A stretch of DNA of 56,077 nt, from positions 1-56,077 of the forward strand of contig JAEZXR010000140.1 in NCBI GenBank assembly GCA_023419605.1. The letters run 5' to 3'. A model generated the notes under the pieces. The model did not search any database. It was not told where the DNA came from and was given only the letters and a program-made list of their open reading frames with translations. Below, in pieces: positions 7,360-16,371 of the stretch. The first letter of the stretch is position 1. Each line of letters begins with the position of its first letter. The stretch is from Bacillota bacterium. GTDB lineage: Bacteria; Bacillota; Clostridia; Acetivibrionales; JAEZXR01. Made by a program: the position numbers and the translations under genes.

Positions 7360-9666
7360 ATGCCAAGTTTGTCAAATGCCAGTATGTTTGAAATTATTTC
7401 CGTGTGGTGCGTCCTGTTAATCTCCTTCCTTGGTCTCGGCTATGCGATGCTGCTTCGCAAGCAGATTCTCAGCAAGGATAAAGGCACTCCCAAAATGCAG
7501 GAAGTCTGGAATGCAATCCGGCAGGGCGCTGAAGCTTATCTTACCCGTCAATTAAAAACCATTTTACCACTTATTGCAGTTTTCACTGTAGTTCTCTTTT
7601 TCTCGGTTTATATAATACCGCCGAGCCATGAGGCTACTGAGCGGTTTAGCCAGTTTTCAGAGAACCAGGTCCGGGTTATCATCGGTATCGGCCGTGCTAT
7701 CGCTTTTATAATGGGTGCGGTCTTCTCCCTGATCGTGGGCCAGTTTGGTATGAGAATGGCGGTGCAGGGCAATGTACGCGTTGCGGCAGCTTCACGCAAG
7801 AGTTTCTCCGAAGCGCTTAAAATTGCCTATCGTTCCGGCACTATCACTGGAATGCTGACGGATGGTTTGGGACTATTGGGTGGTACCCTTATCTTTATTG
7901 TTTTCGGTATCGCTGCACCGGATGCCCTTCTCGGATTTGGCTTCGGTGGTACTCTTCTGGCACTGTTCATGCGTGTCGGCGGCGGTATTTACACCAAAGC
8001 AGCTGACGTCGGTGCAGACCTGGTAGGCAAGGTAGAAGCCGGCATCCCCGAGGATGACCCTCGAAATGCGGCCGTTATCGCCGACCTGGTGGGCGATAAC
8101 GTGGGTGACTGTGCAGGTATGGCAGCTGATATATTCGAGTCCTATGAGGTAACCATCGTGTCCGGTTTAATCCTCGGCCTTTCACTGGTATCCCTTACCG
8201 GTGAACTCAAGTGGATTATCTTTCCTCTATTGGTTCGCGGTATTGGTGTTCTCTCTTCCATCATCGGTACTTACCTGGTACGCGGCGAGAAAAAGGACAA
8301 AAAAGGCAAGGCAAACAACAATGCCATGTCTTCCATCAACCGCGGCTTTTACACCTCCGCGGCCATCTGTGTTGCTGCTTTCCTCTTGATCGCTCATTTC
8401 TACATGAATGAATGGAGAGCCTTCTTCTCTGTCGGAGTCGGTATTCTTTTAGCCATTGTTCTGGATGAAATAACGAAATATTTTACCGATACACATTACA
8501 AGCCTGTAAAAGGCATTGCCGCTGCTGCTAAATCCGGTGGATCCGCAACCCTTATCCTAAGAGGTCTGGCCGTCGGGTTCGAGGTAGCCGTATGGCAGAC
8601 CCTCGTAATTGCCGTTACCATTATCTCCGCTGTTCTGATTTATTGGGGACAGCCGGTGATCTATGTCCTCTACGGAGTGGCTATGACAGGTATCGGAATG
8701 TTGACCCTTACAGGTAACAATGTGGCCATGGACTCCTTCGGACCCATTGCAGACAATGCAAACGGTATCGGCGAAATGGCTGACCTTGGACCTGAAGCCA
8801 GGAAGGTTATGGCGCACCTGGATGCCGTCGGCAATACAACAAAAGCCATCACTAAGGGCGTTGCCATCGGTTCTGCCGTTATCGCGGCCGTATCCCTCTT
8901 CGGTTCTTTCCTCACCGATGTTACAAAGGTTCAGGAGCAGATGGGTGTTGCAGAAAATCTCCGCCTGCTTTCCACAGGAATACGGATTTCCGAACCCAGA
9001 GTATTCATCGGCGCTCTCATCGGTGCTGCAGTTCCCTGGCTATTCTCTTCGCTTATCATTAACTCCGTTGCACGTGCCGCTTCACTGATTGTTGAAGAAG
9101 TAAGACGCCAGTTCCATATACCGGGCCTCATGGAAGGCAAAGTCAAGCCCGAGTATGATAAAGCCGTAGGTATCTGTACTACAGCCGCACAAAAGGAATT
9201 GATCAGCCTGGCTCTGATCTCTGTATTGACACCGCTTGCAGTAGGCATGTTCCTGGGCGTTGAGGCTCTTGGCGGAGCTCTCGCAGGAGTTATCCTTTCC
9301 GGTCAGCTGCTTGCCGTATTTATGTCCACCTCCGGCGGTGCCTGGGATAATGCCAAGAAAACCATTGAAGACGGCATTTACGGCGGAAAGGGCTCTGAAG
9401 CCCACAAGGCTTCCGTTGTAGGAGATACGGTAGGCGATCCTCTAAAAGACACTGCTGGTCCTGCGCTGAACCCAATGATCAAGGTTATCAACCTGGTTTC
9501 CCTGCTGGCAGCTCCTGTGCTTATCCAATTCAAACCTTCGAGCCCGGGTGTTATTATAAGCGCCATCGTTTTGACCATTGTGGTTATCGGCTCCGTGTTC
9601 TACTCAAAAGCAGGAGGATTCGCAAAATCCAAAGAAAAGAGCAAGGGCAATTCAGCCGCATTCTAA
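7360..9666 (+). CDS. hppA: K+-independent proton-translocating membrane pyrophosphatase
   Basis: 768 aa, about 15-16 membrane helices. It hydrolyses PPi and pumps protons across the cytoplasmic membrane. The catalytic core is intact: GGGIYTKAADVGADLVGKVE, then GIPEDDPRN, DLVGDNVGDCAGMAAD, and near the C-terminus SGGAWDNAKK and VVGDTVGDPLKDTAGPALN. The diagnostic GNTTKAITKG carries Lys where K+-dependent enzymes have Ala, indicating the K+-independent class, which is usually H+-pumping. It is divergent from a decayed paralogue and followed by a palindromic repeat and a terminator. Confidence 0.97.
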   Translation: MPSLSNASMFEIISVWCVLLISFLGLGYAMLLRKQILSKDKGTPKMQEVWNAIRQGAEAYLTRQLKTILPLIAVFTVVLFFSVYIIPPSHEATERFSQFSENQVRVIIGIGRAIAFIMGAVFSLIVGQFGMRMAVQGNVRVAAASRKSFSEALKIAYRSGTITGMLTDGLGLLGGTLIFIVFGIAAPDALLGFGFGGTLLALFMRVGGGIYTKAADVGADLVGKVEAGIPEDDPRNAAVIADLVGDNVGDCAGMAADIFESYEVTIVSGLILGLSLVSLTGELKWIIFPLLVRGIGVLSSIIGTYLVRGEKKDKKGKANNNAMSSINRGFYTSAAICVAAFLLIAHFYMNEWRAFFSVGVGILLAIVLDEITKYFTDTHYKPVKGIAAAAKSGGSATLILRGLAVGFEVAVWQTLVIAVTIISAVLIYWGQPVIYVLYGVAMTGIGMLTLTGNNVAMDSFGPIADNANGIGEMADLGPEARKVMAHLDAVGNTTKAITKGVAIGSAVIAAVSLFGSFLTDVTKVQEQMGVAENLRLLSTGIRISEPRVFIGALIGAAVPWLFSSLIINSVARAASLIVEEVRRQFHIPGLMEGKVKPEYDKAVGICTTAAQKELISLALISVLTPLAVGMFLGVEALGGALAGVILSGQLLAVFMSTSGGAWDNAKKTIEDGIYGGKGSEAHKASVVGDTVGDPLKDTAGPALNPMIKVINLVSLLAAPVLIQFKPSSPGVIISAIVLTIVVIGSVFYSKAGGFAKSKEKSKGNSAAF

Positions 9667-9672
9667 AGGAGA

Positions 9673-9759
9673 GTGAAAATGTTACTTCATCTTTTTTGCG
9701 GGCCCACCATTGCCTCAATGAAGGGTGTAGCAAAAGGATAGATGAAGTTATATTTTCAC
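9673..9759. repeat. About 85-bp palindromic element, GTGAAAATAT family, copy 1
   Basis: 87 bp. The left end GTGAAAATGTTACTTCATC mirrors the right end GATGAAGTTATATTTTCAC. It lies 7 bp after hppA. Three relatives with the same termini and length occur at 13522, 39449 and 45746. Confidence 0.75.
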
Positions 9760-9830
9760 CGACCTAAGGGAAAGTTTAAAGACTACTTCTGACTTTTTCG
9801 CCGACCCTCCCAAGTCGGCATAAAGAATAC

Positions 9831-9873
9831 AAAAATACACACATTCTTGACGTCAGAGTGTGTGTATTTTTTT
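9831..9873 (+). terminator. Rho-independent terminator downstream of hppA
   Basis: AAAATACACACA pairs with TGTGTGTATTTT (9832-9843 with 9859-9870), followed by further T residues. A smaller hairpin GCCGAC/GTCGGC (9800-9819) lies just upstream. Confidence 0.85.
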
Positions 9874-9886
9874 GTCTTATAGACAT

Positions 9887-9920
9887 AAAAAAACCGATAG
9901 ATTTTCAATCTACCGGTTTT
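9887..9920 (-). terminator. Terminator of the tRNA-Gly transcript
   Basis: On the minus strand, AAACCGGTAGATT pairs with AATCTATCGGTTT around a short loop and is followed by a T-run (complement of 9887-9893), immediately after the tRNA-Gly(UCC) CCA end. Confidence 0.85.
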
Positions 9921-9922
9921 AG

Positions 9923-9996
9923 TGGAGCGGGTGATGGGAATCGAACCCACGCAATCAGCTTGGAAGGCTGATGTTCTACCATTGAACTACACCCGC
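9923..9996 (-). tRNA. tRNA-Gly (anticodon UCC)
   Basis: The minus strand gives a 74-nt cloverleaf with encoded CCA. The acceptor stem is GCGGGTG/CACCCGC, the anticodon loop is CTTCCAA (anticodon TCC), and the T-loop is GGTTCGATTCC. It is the second of two glycine isoacceptors in the transcript. Confidence 0.97.
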
Positions 9997-10011
9997 ATAA
10001 ATTCAGTTTGT

Positions 10012-10074
10012 CAGAGATTAGATAGCAGAAAACAGACGTGTTTCTCATTTCTGTTTTCTGCTATCTAGTCTCTG
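10012..10074. repeat. Long palindrome between the two tRNA-Gly genes
   Basis: A 24-bp inverted repeat (10012-10035 with 10051-10074) with one mismatch around a 15-nt loop fills nearly the whole spacer between the tRNA genes. There is no T-run, so it is not a simple terminator. It may be a REP-like insertion or an RNase III-type processing hairpin. Confidence 0.8.
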
Positions 10075-10081
10075 TACTTTT

Positions 10082-10156
10082 TGGAGCGGGTTACGAGATT
10101 TGAACTCGCGACTTTCACCTTGGCAAGGTGACACTCTACCGCTGAGTTAAACCCGC
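10082..10156 (-). tRNA. tRNA-Gly (anticodon GCC)
   Basis: The minus strand gives a 75-nt cloverleaf with encoded CCA. The acceptor stem is GCGGGTT/AACCCGC, the anticodon loop is TTGCCAA (anticodon GCC), and the T-loop is AGTTCAAATCT. It is the promoter-proximal gene of the pair. UCC plus GCC together read all four glycine codons. Confidence 0.97.
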
Positions 10157-10241
10157 ATCAATCACTTGTATAGCTTATTATAAACACTTTGCAATCCGTT
10201 GTCAAGGCTTTTTCGCGTGAAAATTTTACCTGAAACCTTCA

Positions 10242-10282
10242 GGCGAAGAGGCCTGCCATTATAGAGGCCAGACCTCTTTGCC
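10242..10282. terminator. Hairpin after glnS, probable terminator
   Basis: GGCGAAGAGG at the left pairs with CCTCTTTGCC at the right, with small mismatches. The T-run (10286-10292) is on the plus-strand side and there is no T-run on the minus side, so termination of glnS by this hairpin is likely but not certain. Confidence 0.55.
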
Positions 10283-10293
10283 CTGTTTTTTTA

Positions 10294-12006
10294 CTACCCT
10301 TTATTTACAACCTTGGCCCATGAATCCTTTAGCGCTACGACTCTGTTAAATACCGGACGGTCTGCGGTTGTATCCTTAGTATCAATGCAGAAATATCCCA
10401 TCCGAAGGAACTGGTACCTTGTTCCCGGCGCCGCAGTTTTTACACTGGGCTCTATTTTGCTGGAGGTAAGCACCTCCAGAGAATTCGGGTTCAGGTTTTC
10501 CTTATAATCCTTTTCATCATCGTCCGGGTTGGGTACCGTAAACAATGTATCATACAGCCTAACCTCAGCATCCAGCGCGTGGGCAGCGGATACCCAATGA
10601 ATGGTTCCCTTCACCTTTCTGCCGTCAGGAGCATTTCCTCCCCTTGTCTCAGGATCATAGGTACAGTGGACCTCAATGACTTCTCCCGTATTTTCGTCCT
10701 TTACAAAGCTCTCACACTTCACAAAATAGGTATGCTTCAGCCGTACCTCACGCCCCGGAGACAAACGGAAATAGTTTTTAGGCGGATTCTCTGCAAAGTC
10801 CTCTTGCTCGATGTACAGCACTTTCGAGAAAGGAACCTTCCGAGTGCCGCTGTCAGGATCCTCCGGATTATTTTCCGCTTCAAACTCTTCTACCAGATCA
10901 TCGGGATAATTATCAATTACTACTTTCAACGGGCGCAGTACCCCCATAATACGGTTGGCCTTCTTATTCAGGTCTTCCCGGACACAATGTTCGAGCAGTC
11001 CCAAGTCCACCATACTGGTTGTTTTAGCTACTCCGATCCTGTCACAGAAATCTCTTATGGCCTCTGATGTATATCCTCTTCTCCTAAGTCCTGACAAGGT
11101 AGGCATTCTTGGGTCATCCCACCCGTTTACATAGTTGTTCTTTACCAGCTCCAGCAGTTTTCTCTTGCTCATGACCGTATAGTTCAGGTTTAGCCTCGCA
11201 AATTCGATCTGCCGCGGTTTGGCCGGAACGCTTACATTATTCACAACCCACTCGTAAAGCGGGCGATGATCTTCATATTCAAGGGAGCACAGCGAATGGG
11301 ATATGCCCTCTATGGCATCGGAAACGGGATGCTGGAAGTCATACATCGGGTAGATACACCATTTGTCGCCGGTTCTATGGTGATGCGCTCTACGAATCCT
11401 GTATATAACAGGGTCACGCATATTTAAGTTGGGTGAGGTCATGTCAATCTTTGCCCGGAGTACCTTTTCGCCATCCTCGAACTCACCGGCCTTCATTCTT
11501 CTGAAAAGATCCAGATTTTCTTCTACCGGGCGGTTCCGGTAGGGGCTTTCCTTTCCCGGCTGCGTCAAGGTACCGCGGTATTCCCTGATCTCATCGACAT
11601 TCAAATCACATACGTAGGCTTTCCCCTTTTGGATCAGTTCTTCCGCATAGCCATAGAGTCTGTCGAAATAGTCGGAGGCAAAGAACAACCGATCCTCCCA
11701 GTTAAAACCAAGCCAGCGCACATCCTCCATGATGGAATCAACATATTCCGTTTCTTCCTTTGTGGGGTTAGTGTCGTCAAAACGGAGGTTGCATTTCCCC
11801 CCAAACTTACTGGCCATCCCAAAATCGATGCATATGGCCTTTGCATGTCCTATGTGGAGATATCCGTTAGGTTCGGGCGGAAACCGTGTCAAAACCTTTT
11901 CAAACCTGCCGCTTTCCAGATCTTCCCTGATAAAGTCCTGTACAAAATTCGAGCCTGCTTTACCCTCTTCTTTATCTTCCATTGCATTCATATTCTCGTT
12001 ATCCAT
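10294..12006 (-). CDS. glnS: Glutaminyl-tRNA synthetase
   Basis: 570 aa, class I. It charges tRNA-Gln directly with glutamine. The HIGH-type motif PPEPNGYLHIGHAKA is near residue 42, the KMSKS equivalent is VMSKRKLLE, and the C-terminal beta-barrel anticodon-binding region carries FFRLSPGREVRLKHTY-like sequence. Many Firmicutes lack GlnRS and rely on GatCAB amidation, so its presence is notable. The start ATG is 8 nt after GGAGG. It is 23 bp downstream of gltX, so the two synthetases form an operon. Confidence 0.97.
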   Translation of the reverse strand: MDNENMNAMEDKEEGKAGSNFVQDFIREDLESGRFEKVLTRFPPEPNGYLHIGHAKAICIDFGMASKFGGKCNLRFDDTNPTKEETEYVDSIMEDVRWLGFNWEDRLFFASDYFDRLYGYAEELIQKGKAYVCDLNVDEIREYRGTLTQPGKESPYRNRPVEENLDLFRRMKAGEFEDGEKVLRAKIDMTSPNLNMRDPVIYRIRRAHHHRTGDKWCIYPMYDFQHPVSDAIEGISHSLCSLEYEDHRPLYEWVVNNVSVPAKPRQIEFARLNLNYTVMSKRKLLELVKNNYVNGWDDPRMPTLSGLRRRGYTSEAIRDFCDRIGVAKTTSMVDLGLLEHCVREDLNKKANRIMGVLRPLKVVIDNYPDDLVEEFEAENNPEDPDSGTRKVPFSKVLYIEQEDFAENPPKNYFRLSPGREVRLKHTYFVKCESFVKDENTGEVIEVHCTYDPETRGGNAPDGRKVKGTIHWVSAAHALDAEVRLYDTLFTVPNPDDDEKDYKENLNPNSLEVLTSSKIEPSVKTAAPGTRYQFLRMGYFCIDTKDTTADRPVFNRVVALKDSWAKVVNKG

Positions 12007-12029
12007 TGTTTTCCTCCTTGCAGTCCTAT

Positions 12030-13493
12030 CTATTTTGTCGCTTCTTCAAGCTTCTTTATACCGTTTTCCACTCGCTTTAGGGTCTCCGCTTTTCCGAGAA
12101 TGTCCGCCACCTCAATGGCCCCCCCTGGCGTTACGGGCTTTCCTGTAATGGCGGTGCGAATGGGCCACAGCATCTGGCCGTTCTTTATACCCAGTGTTTG
12201 CACCAGTTCCATCAGTCTATCGTGAATGGTCTGCTCACTCCAATCGGCAACAGCCTCCAATACAGGCACGGCTGCCTTAAGGCTCTCCAGGGAGTTTTCC
12301 AGAGTTGTTTTCATTTTCTTGTGCACATAGATTTCACAGTCGTATTCCGGAAGAACATCAATAAAATCCACACTTTCCGGGATTGTAGTCAAAACCTCCG
12401 TCCTTGGCTGAAGAATCCGGCTCACCTTCTTCAGATCAATGGATGGGCTGTTTATATGCCCTGTATAGTAGGGCTTTGCCACCTCATGGAACTGTTCCAG
12501 CGTCATTTTCCTTATGTATTCGCCATTCATCCAGCTCAGTTTTGCCATATCAAATATGGCGGGTGCCTTGTTGATACCGCTGATATCAAAAGCCTGTCCC
12601 AGTTCTTCCAAAGTAAAGATTTCCTGGGTTCCTCCCGGACTCCATCCCAAGAGTGCTATATAGTTTACAATGGCCTCTACCAGATATCCCATTTCTACCA
12701 GGTCCTCAAAGGAAGCATCTCCCGACCGCTTGCTCAGCTTTACTCCCGGTGCCTTCTGCACTACAGGGAGATGCACATAGGTAGGAATATTCCATCCGAA
12801 AGCCTGGTAAAGGAGGTTGTATTTGGGCGTAGATGACAGATATTCACTTCCTCTTACCACGTGGGTAATCTCCATTAGATGGTCGTCTACAACATTGGCA
12901 AAATTATAGGTCGGCAGCCCATCGGATTTCAGCAGGATCTGTTCATCCAGCGTGTTGTTTTCCACCGTAATGGTGCCAAACACTGCATCCTCAAAGCTTG
13001 TAGCCCCTGTATCCGGCATTTTCTGGCGAATTACATAGGGTATACCGCTTTCCAGCTTTTGCTGAATTTCCTCTTTGCTGAGGCTCAGGCAGTGCCTGTC
13101 ATATTTGTTGGGCGCTCCGGTTTCCTCACTTTTTTGTCTTACTTCCGCCAATCTTTCCTTCGTGCAGAAGCAGTAGTAGGCATGTCCGGTCTCTACCAGC
13201 TTCTCCGCATAGGGCTTATATATATTCTTTCTTTCGCTTTGAACATACGGACCATAGTCTCCCCCGATATCCGGGCCCTCATCATGCTGCAATCCAACCA
13301 TTTTAAGGGTATTATATATTACGTCGATTGCACCTTCTACATATCTTTCCTGATCTGTATCCTCAATTCGTAAAATAAATTTGCCGTTATTTTTTTTCGC
13401 GATCAAATACTCATAAAGTGCAGTCCTCAAATTTCCTATATGCATATACCCTGTAGGACTGGGTGCATACCTGGTTCTTACGTTAACCGCCAT
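12030..13493 (-). CDS. gltX: Glutamyl-tRNA synthetase
   Basis: 487 aa, class I GluRS. Its motifs are YAPSPTGYMHIGNLRTALY (HIGH) and KLSKRSGD (KMSKS). The C-terminal all-helical anticodon-binding domain distinguishes it from GlnRS. The ATG at 13493 lies 8 nt after AAGGAG. It is the first gene of the gltX-glnS pair. Sequence alone does not show whether it is discriminating, but the adjacent glnS makes tRNA-Gln misacylation unnecessary. Confidence 0.97.
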   Translation of the reverse strand: MAVNVRTRYAPSPTGYMHIGNLRTALYEYLIAKKNNGKFILRIEDTDQERYVEGAIDVIYNTLKMVGLQHDEGPDIGGDYGPYVQSERKNIYKPYAEKLVETGHAYYCFCTKERLAEVRQKSEETGAPNKYDRHCLSLSKEEIQQKLESGIPYVIRQKMPDTGATSFEDAVFGTITVENNTLDEQILLKSDGLPTYNFANVVDDHLMEITHVVRGSEYLSSTPKYNLLYQAFGWNIPTYVHLPVVQKAPGVKLSKRSGDASFEDLVEMGYLVEAIVNYIALLGWSPGGTQEIFTLEELGQAFDISGINKAPAIFDMAKLSWMNGEYIRKMTLEQFHEVAKPYYTGHINSPSIDLKKVSRILQPRTEVLTTIPESVDFIDVLPEYDCEIYVHKKMKTTLENSLESLKAAVPVLEAVADWSEQTIHDRLMELVQTLGIKNGQMLWPIRTAITGKPVTPGGAIEVADILGKAETLKRVENGIKKLEEATK

Positions 13494-13521
13494 CGTTCAT
13501 TCTCCTTACTTACAGGCAGCT

Positions 13522-13604
13522 GTGAAAGAATACTCCCCAGTTTCCGCTGCACCGCACATGGAACCCTGTCAGTCGTCCACGCAAAGGAGTATCTATATTT
13601 TCAC
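13522..13604. repeat. About 85-bp palindromic element, GTGAAAATAT family, copy 2
   Basis: 83 bp, upstream of gltX. The left end GTGAAAGAATACTCC mirrors the right end GGAGTATCTATATTTTCAC. The central part differs from the other copies. Confidence 0.75.
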
Positions 13605-13699
13605 GCCTTCCTATAGCTTAATAATATGTATAATATATTTTAATAAATATTGTATCATAATGCCATAACTTTAATCAATTTTATCATTTTTTTAAGTAA

Positions 13700-13940
13700 A
13701 AGTAATGCACGGCGAAAAGTTTTTTCACCGTGCTTTCTTCGGGCTGGATTTCATTGTATTCTAGACTTTTATACGCAGCGCCAACCCATCCCCCGCCCCC
13801 TTCCCGAGGAAGGGGGCGCCTTGATTTGGCCGCTGAAGCGGCCAGCAGAGGTGGGCGTCCTCCCCTGCCCCCCCAGGATGTACTTCCTAAGCAGTAGGAT
13901 ACTTGGCATCCATCCTTAAAGGCGATACCCTTAGGTAAAT
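13700..13940. other. Gene-free stretch with a GC-rich double hairpin
   Basis: No gene is seen. AT-rich DNA is interrupted at about 13780-13880 by a GC-rich island with two tight hairpins: GCCCCCTTCC/GGAAGGGGGC (13795-13817, 3-nt loop) and GGCCGCT/AGCGGCC (13828-13843, 2-nt loop). A further stem GCACGG/CCGTGC lies at about 13706-13733. The island looks like an inserted repeat. Confidence 0.5.
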
Positions 13941-13977
13941 CAAAACCCCCACACTCCTGAACTAACTATTGTGTGGG
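13941..13977 (-). terminator. Terminator overlapping the end of the EcsC-like gene
   Basis: CCCACAC (13948-13954) pairs with GTGTGGG (13971-13977). On the minus strand the stem is followed by GGTTTTG. The stem includes the last codons of the gene. Confidence 0.55.
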
Positions 13978-14703
13978 CCCTTCCCGGTCAAACAACCGGA
14001 GACGGTAGGCATAGGTGGCGGTTTCCCCCAGTTTGTCCATGAGCCGGTAATTGGCGACTGCGCCTACAACGGCCCCGATACCCGGAACCAATTGCAGCAG
14101 CTTTGCCAGATCGATATAGTCACGGTATTCCTGTTGGAATGTCCTCCAATCGAAGGATTCCATGTCCTCCGGCAATCCCTTTATATAATGATCCCAGTCC
14201 AGCATCTCCCGGTATACCTCCCGGGTCCTTTGCTGACTGGAAAAAGCCAATTGGAATACGTATAAAATATACAGTCTTTCCTTATAATTTTTCACATCAA
14301 AGCCGTATAAACTGGCAACTTCAAAGAGAAACTTGAATTTCAGCCCAATGAGAATGGGAAAATCCGCCAGACCCAGCAGGATGCCTCCGGCTCCGGTCCC
14401 TGCACCGCTTAAGGCTGCACCTTTTCTATAATACTCCAGCCTTTCCTTTACCAGTTCTTCACGCTGCTGTAAAGAGGCGTAAACCAGCGGTTCCTTCGTA
14501 GTGAACTCCGATCCCACCAGCACTGCCTTTACCATATTTTTAATGGTCGCCGTAACTACCTCATGCACCTTATCGGGAATGAGATTATTCGCCTTTGTTT
14601 GTATTCCCTTGGTTATATAGCTTGTAAAAGAAGGCCTCCTGTTCATCCCTTGCTGCCATTTTAACAGGTCCTCCAACGCTTTTTCCTCGTATGAATGTAT
14701 CAT
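13966..14703 (-). CDS. EcsC family protein
   Basis: About 245 aa. The central glycine-rich hydrophobic segment (GAGGILLGLADFPILIGLK) followed by FLFEVASLYGFD, and the C-terminal LVPGIGAVVGAVANY, are typical of the EcsC domain family, related to the third component of the Bacillus Ecs system. Molecular function is not established. The ATG at 14703 is closely preceded by GGGTGAGGG; a GTG three codons earlier is possible. It appears monocistronic and is divergent from the purine permease. Confidence 0.82.
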   Translation of the reverse strand: MIHSYEEKALEDLLKWQQGMNRRPSFTSYITKGIQTKANNLIPDKVHEVVTATIKNMVKAVLVGSEFTTKEPLVYASLQQREELVKERLEYYRKGAALSGAGTGAGGILLGLADFPILIGLKFKFLFEVASLYGFDVKNYKERLYILYVFQLAFSSQQRTREVYREMLDWDHYIKGLPEDMESFDWRTFQQEYRDYIDLAKLLQLVPGIGAVVGAVANYRLMDKLGETATYAYRLRLFDREGPTQ

Positions 14704-15068
14704 TTCCCTCACCCACGTTTTTGAAATTAAAATACCCGTTTTATATTTTATTATACAATTATACGCAAATGTTCCTCCAACTACTCTTTCCCCAGCTACT
14801 TTCTTATAAAAACTTTAGGAACCACAGATTTTGCATATATCCGGTTTCAAACCTTATAATTTCCAGCAGTGAAATATCCGGGTTTTAGGGCAGTTCTGCC
14901 GCCGGATAAATTCGAATCTAAAATTGGATATCCATAGTATGTACTTTAGCCGTTAAACCGTGTATAATGTTTTCCGGCTCTTTTAATAAATATTCCACAA
15001 TTCGGAAAAATAAGTAGAGTACCGCTAGTGTCAGTCCTTGGATTTGACACACCAGTTTGGAGGATGTT
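14704..15068. other. Divergent intergenic region, no riboswitch seen
   Basis: This 365-bp region lies between the EcsC-like gene and the purine permease. A TATAAT at 14963-14968 may be a plus-strand -10 box but has no good -35 partner. I looked for the purine riboswitch core (ATATGG, GTTTCTACC, CCGTAAA) and did not find it. Confidence 0.4.
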
Positions 15069-16358
15069 ATGGAAAACTTATTCAGCTTAAAGGAAAATGG
15101 AACTACAGTAAAAACGGAAATTACCGCAGGAGTGACCACATTCTTGACCATGGTCTACATATTCGTGGTGAATCCTGTAATATTATCTTCGGCAGGAGTT
15201 CCTTTTAATCAGGTATTTATGGCAACTATCATTTCTGCTGTTGCAGGAACGCTTTATATGGCCTTGTTTGCCAAATATCCGATTGCCATTGCACCCGGAA
15301 TGGGGATGAATGCCTACTTTGCCAGTATTGTTGCAACTCGTGGAATACCCTACCAGGTAGTATTCGGCGCAGTATTTCTGGCAGGACTCCTGTTTACTTT
15401 GCTCAGTTTTACCCGCTTAAGAGAAACCTTGATCGAGGCGATTCCCAATCCTTTGAAATACGGAATTACAGCAGGTATCGGTTTGTTTATCGCCTTTATC
15501 GGCCTCAAAATGTCGGGGATTATTGTGGCAAACCCGTCAAACCTGGTATCTCTGGGAGATCTGCACGCGCCTGCCACTGCATTAACGTTGGCCGGACTTT
15601 TTATAACACTGGCACTGATGTCTCGAAAGATTAACGGAGCACTGTTTATCGGCATGGTGGTTACGGCCATCATCGGTTTCTTTACGGGTCTGCTGAAATT
15701 TAACGGAATCATAGCCCCGCCACCTATGCCGGTATTTTTTGATATTGATGTTGCAGGAGTCTTCACCTACGGCCTATATACAACCGTATTTGCCTTTTTG
15801 CTGGTTACTATTTTCGATACCACCGGCACCATGATCGGAGTAGCCGAACAGGCAGGCCTTATGAAGGAAGGAAAACTGCCCAGAGCCAAATCAGCTCTCA
15901 TGGCGGACGCGGTATCTACAGTAGTAGGCTCCATGTTTGGCACCAGTCCTTGTACGGCTTATATCGAATCTTCTACCGGTGTTGCAGCAGGAGGCCGCAC
16001 CGGTTTGACAGCCTTGGTCGCCGCGGGGCTATTTCTGGTTTCCATGTTCTTCTCACCCGCCATCTCTGCTTTTTCCAATCTTTCCGCCATTACAGCGCCC
16101 GTACTTATCATTGTAGGCTGCTTTATGATGGAGGGCCTGGCAAAGATCGACTGGAAAACCTTTGATGATGCATTTCCCGCCTTCTTGATCATCCTTAGCA
16201 TGCCGCTGACCTCCAGCATCGCTACCGGAATTTCTATCGGATTTATTGCGTATCCCGTCATGAAGCTGGTCAGTGGAAAGGCAAAAAAGGTCCATCCGCT
16301 CCTGTATGTATTCGGAGTCATTTTTGCTTTGCAGATGATCTTTTTCCCAGCCCATTAA
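15069..16358 (+). CDS. NCS2 family purine permease (AzgA/PbuG-like)
   Basis: 429 aa, about 12-14 membrane helices. It imports guanine, hypoxanthine or adenine by proton symport. AzgA-type features are the ITAGVTTFLTMVYIFVVNP opening, APGMGMNAYFA, and GTSPCTAYIESSTGVAAGGR with the conserved acidic and polar residues. The ATG at 15069 follows GGAGGA by 5 nt; an upstream TTG (15057) would put the Shine-Dalgarno inside the coding region and is rejected. It converges with the esterase gene with only 13 bp between stops. Exact substrate cannot be read from sequence. Confidence 0.92.
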   Translation: MENLFSLKENGTTVKTEITAGVTTFLTMVYIFVVNPVILSSAGVPFNQVFMATIISAVAGTLYMALFAKYPIAIAPGMGMNAYFASIVATRGIPYQVVFGAVFLAGLLFTLLSFTRLRETLIEAIPNPLKYGITAGIGLFIAFIGLKMSGIIVANPSNLVSLGDLHAPATALTLAGLFITLALMSRKINGALFIGMVVTAIIGFFTGLLKFNGIIAPPPMPVFFDIDVAGVFTYGLYTTVFAFLLVTIFDTTGTMIGVAEQAGLMKEGKLPRAKSALMADAVSTVVGSMFGTSPCTAYIESSTGVAAGGRTGLTALVAAGLFLVSMFFSPAISAFSNLSAITAPVLIIVGCFMMEGLAKIDWKTFDDAFPAFLIILSMPLTSSIATGISIGFIAYPVMKLVSGKAKKVHPLLYVFGVIFALQMIFFPAH

Positions 16359-16371
16359 TAGCCGACAAATT

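Noticed and set aside
14704..15068. Purine riboswitch upstream of the purine permease
   Set aside because: None of the conserved core segments (ATATGG, GTTTCTACC, CCGTAAA) is present.
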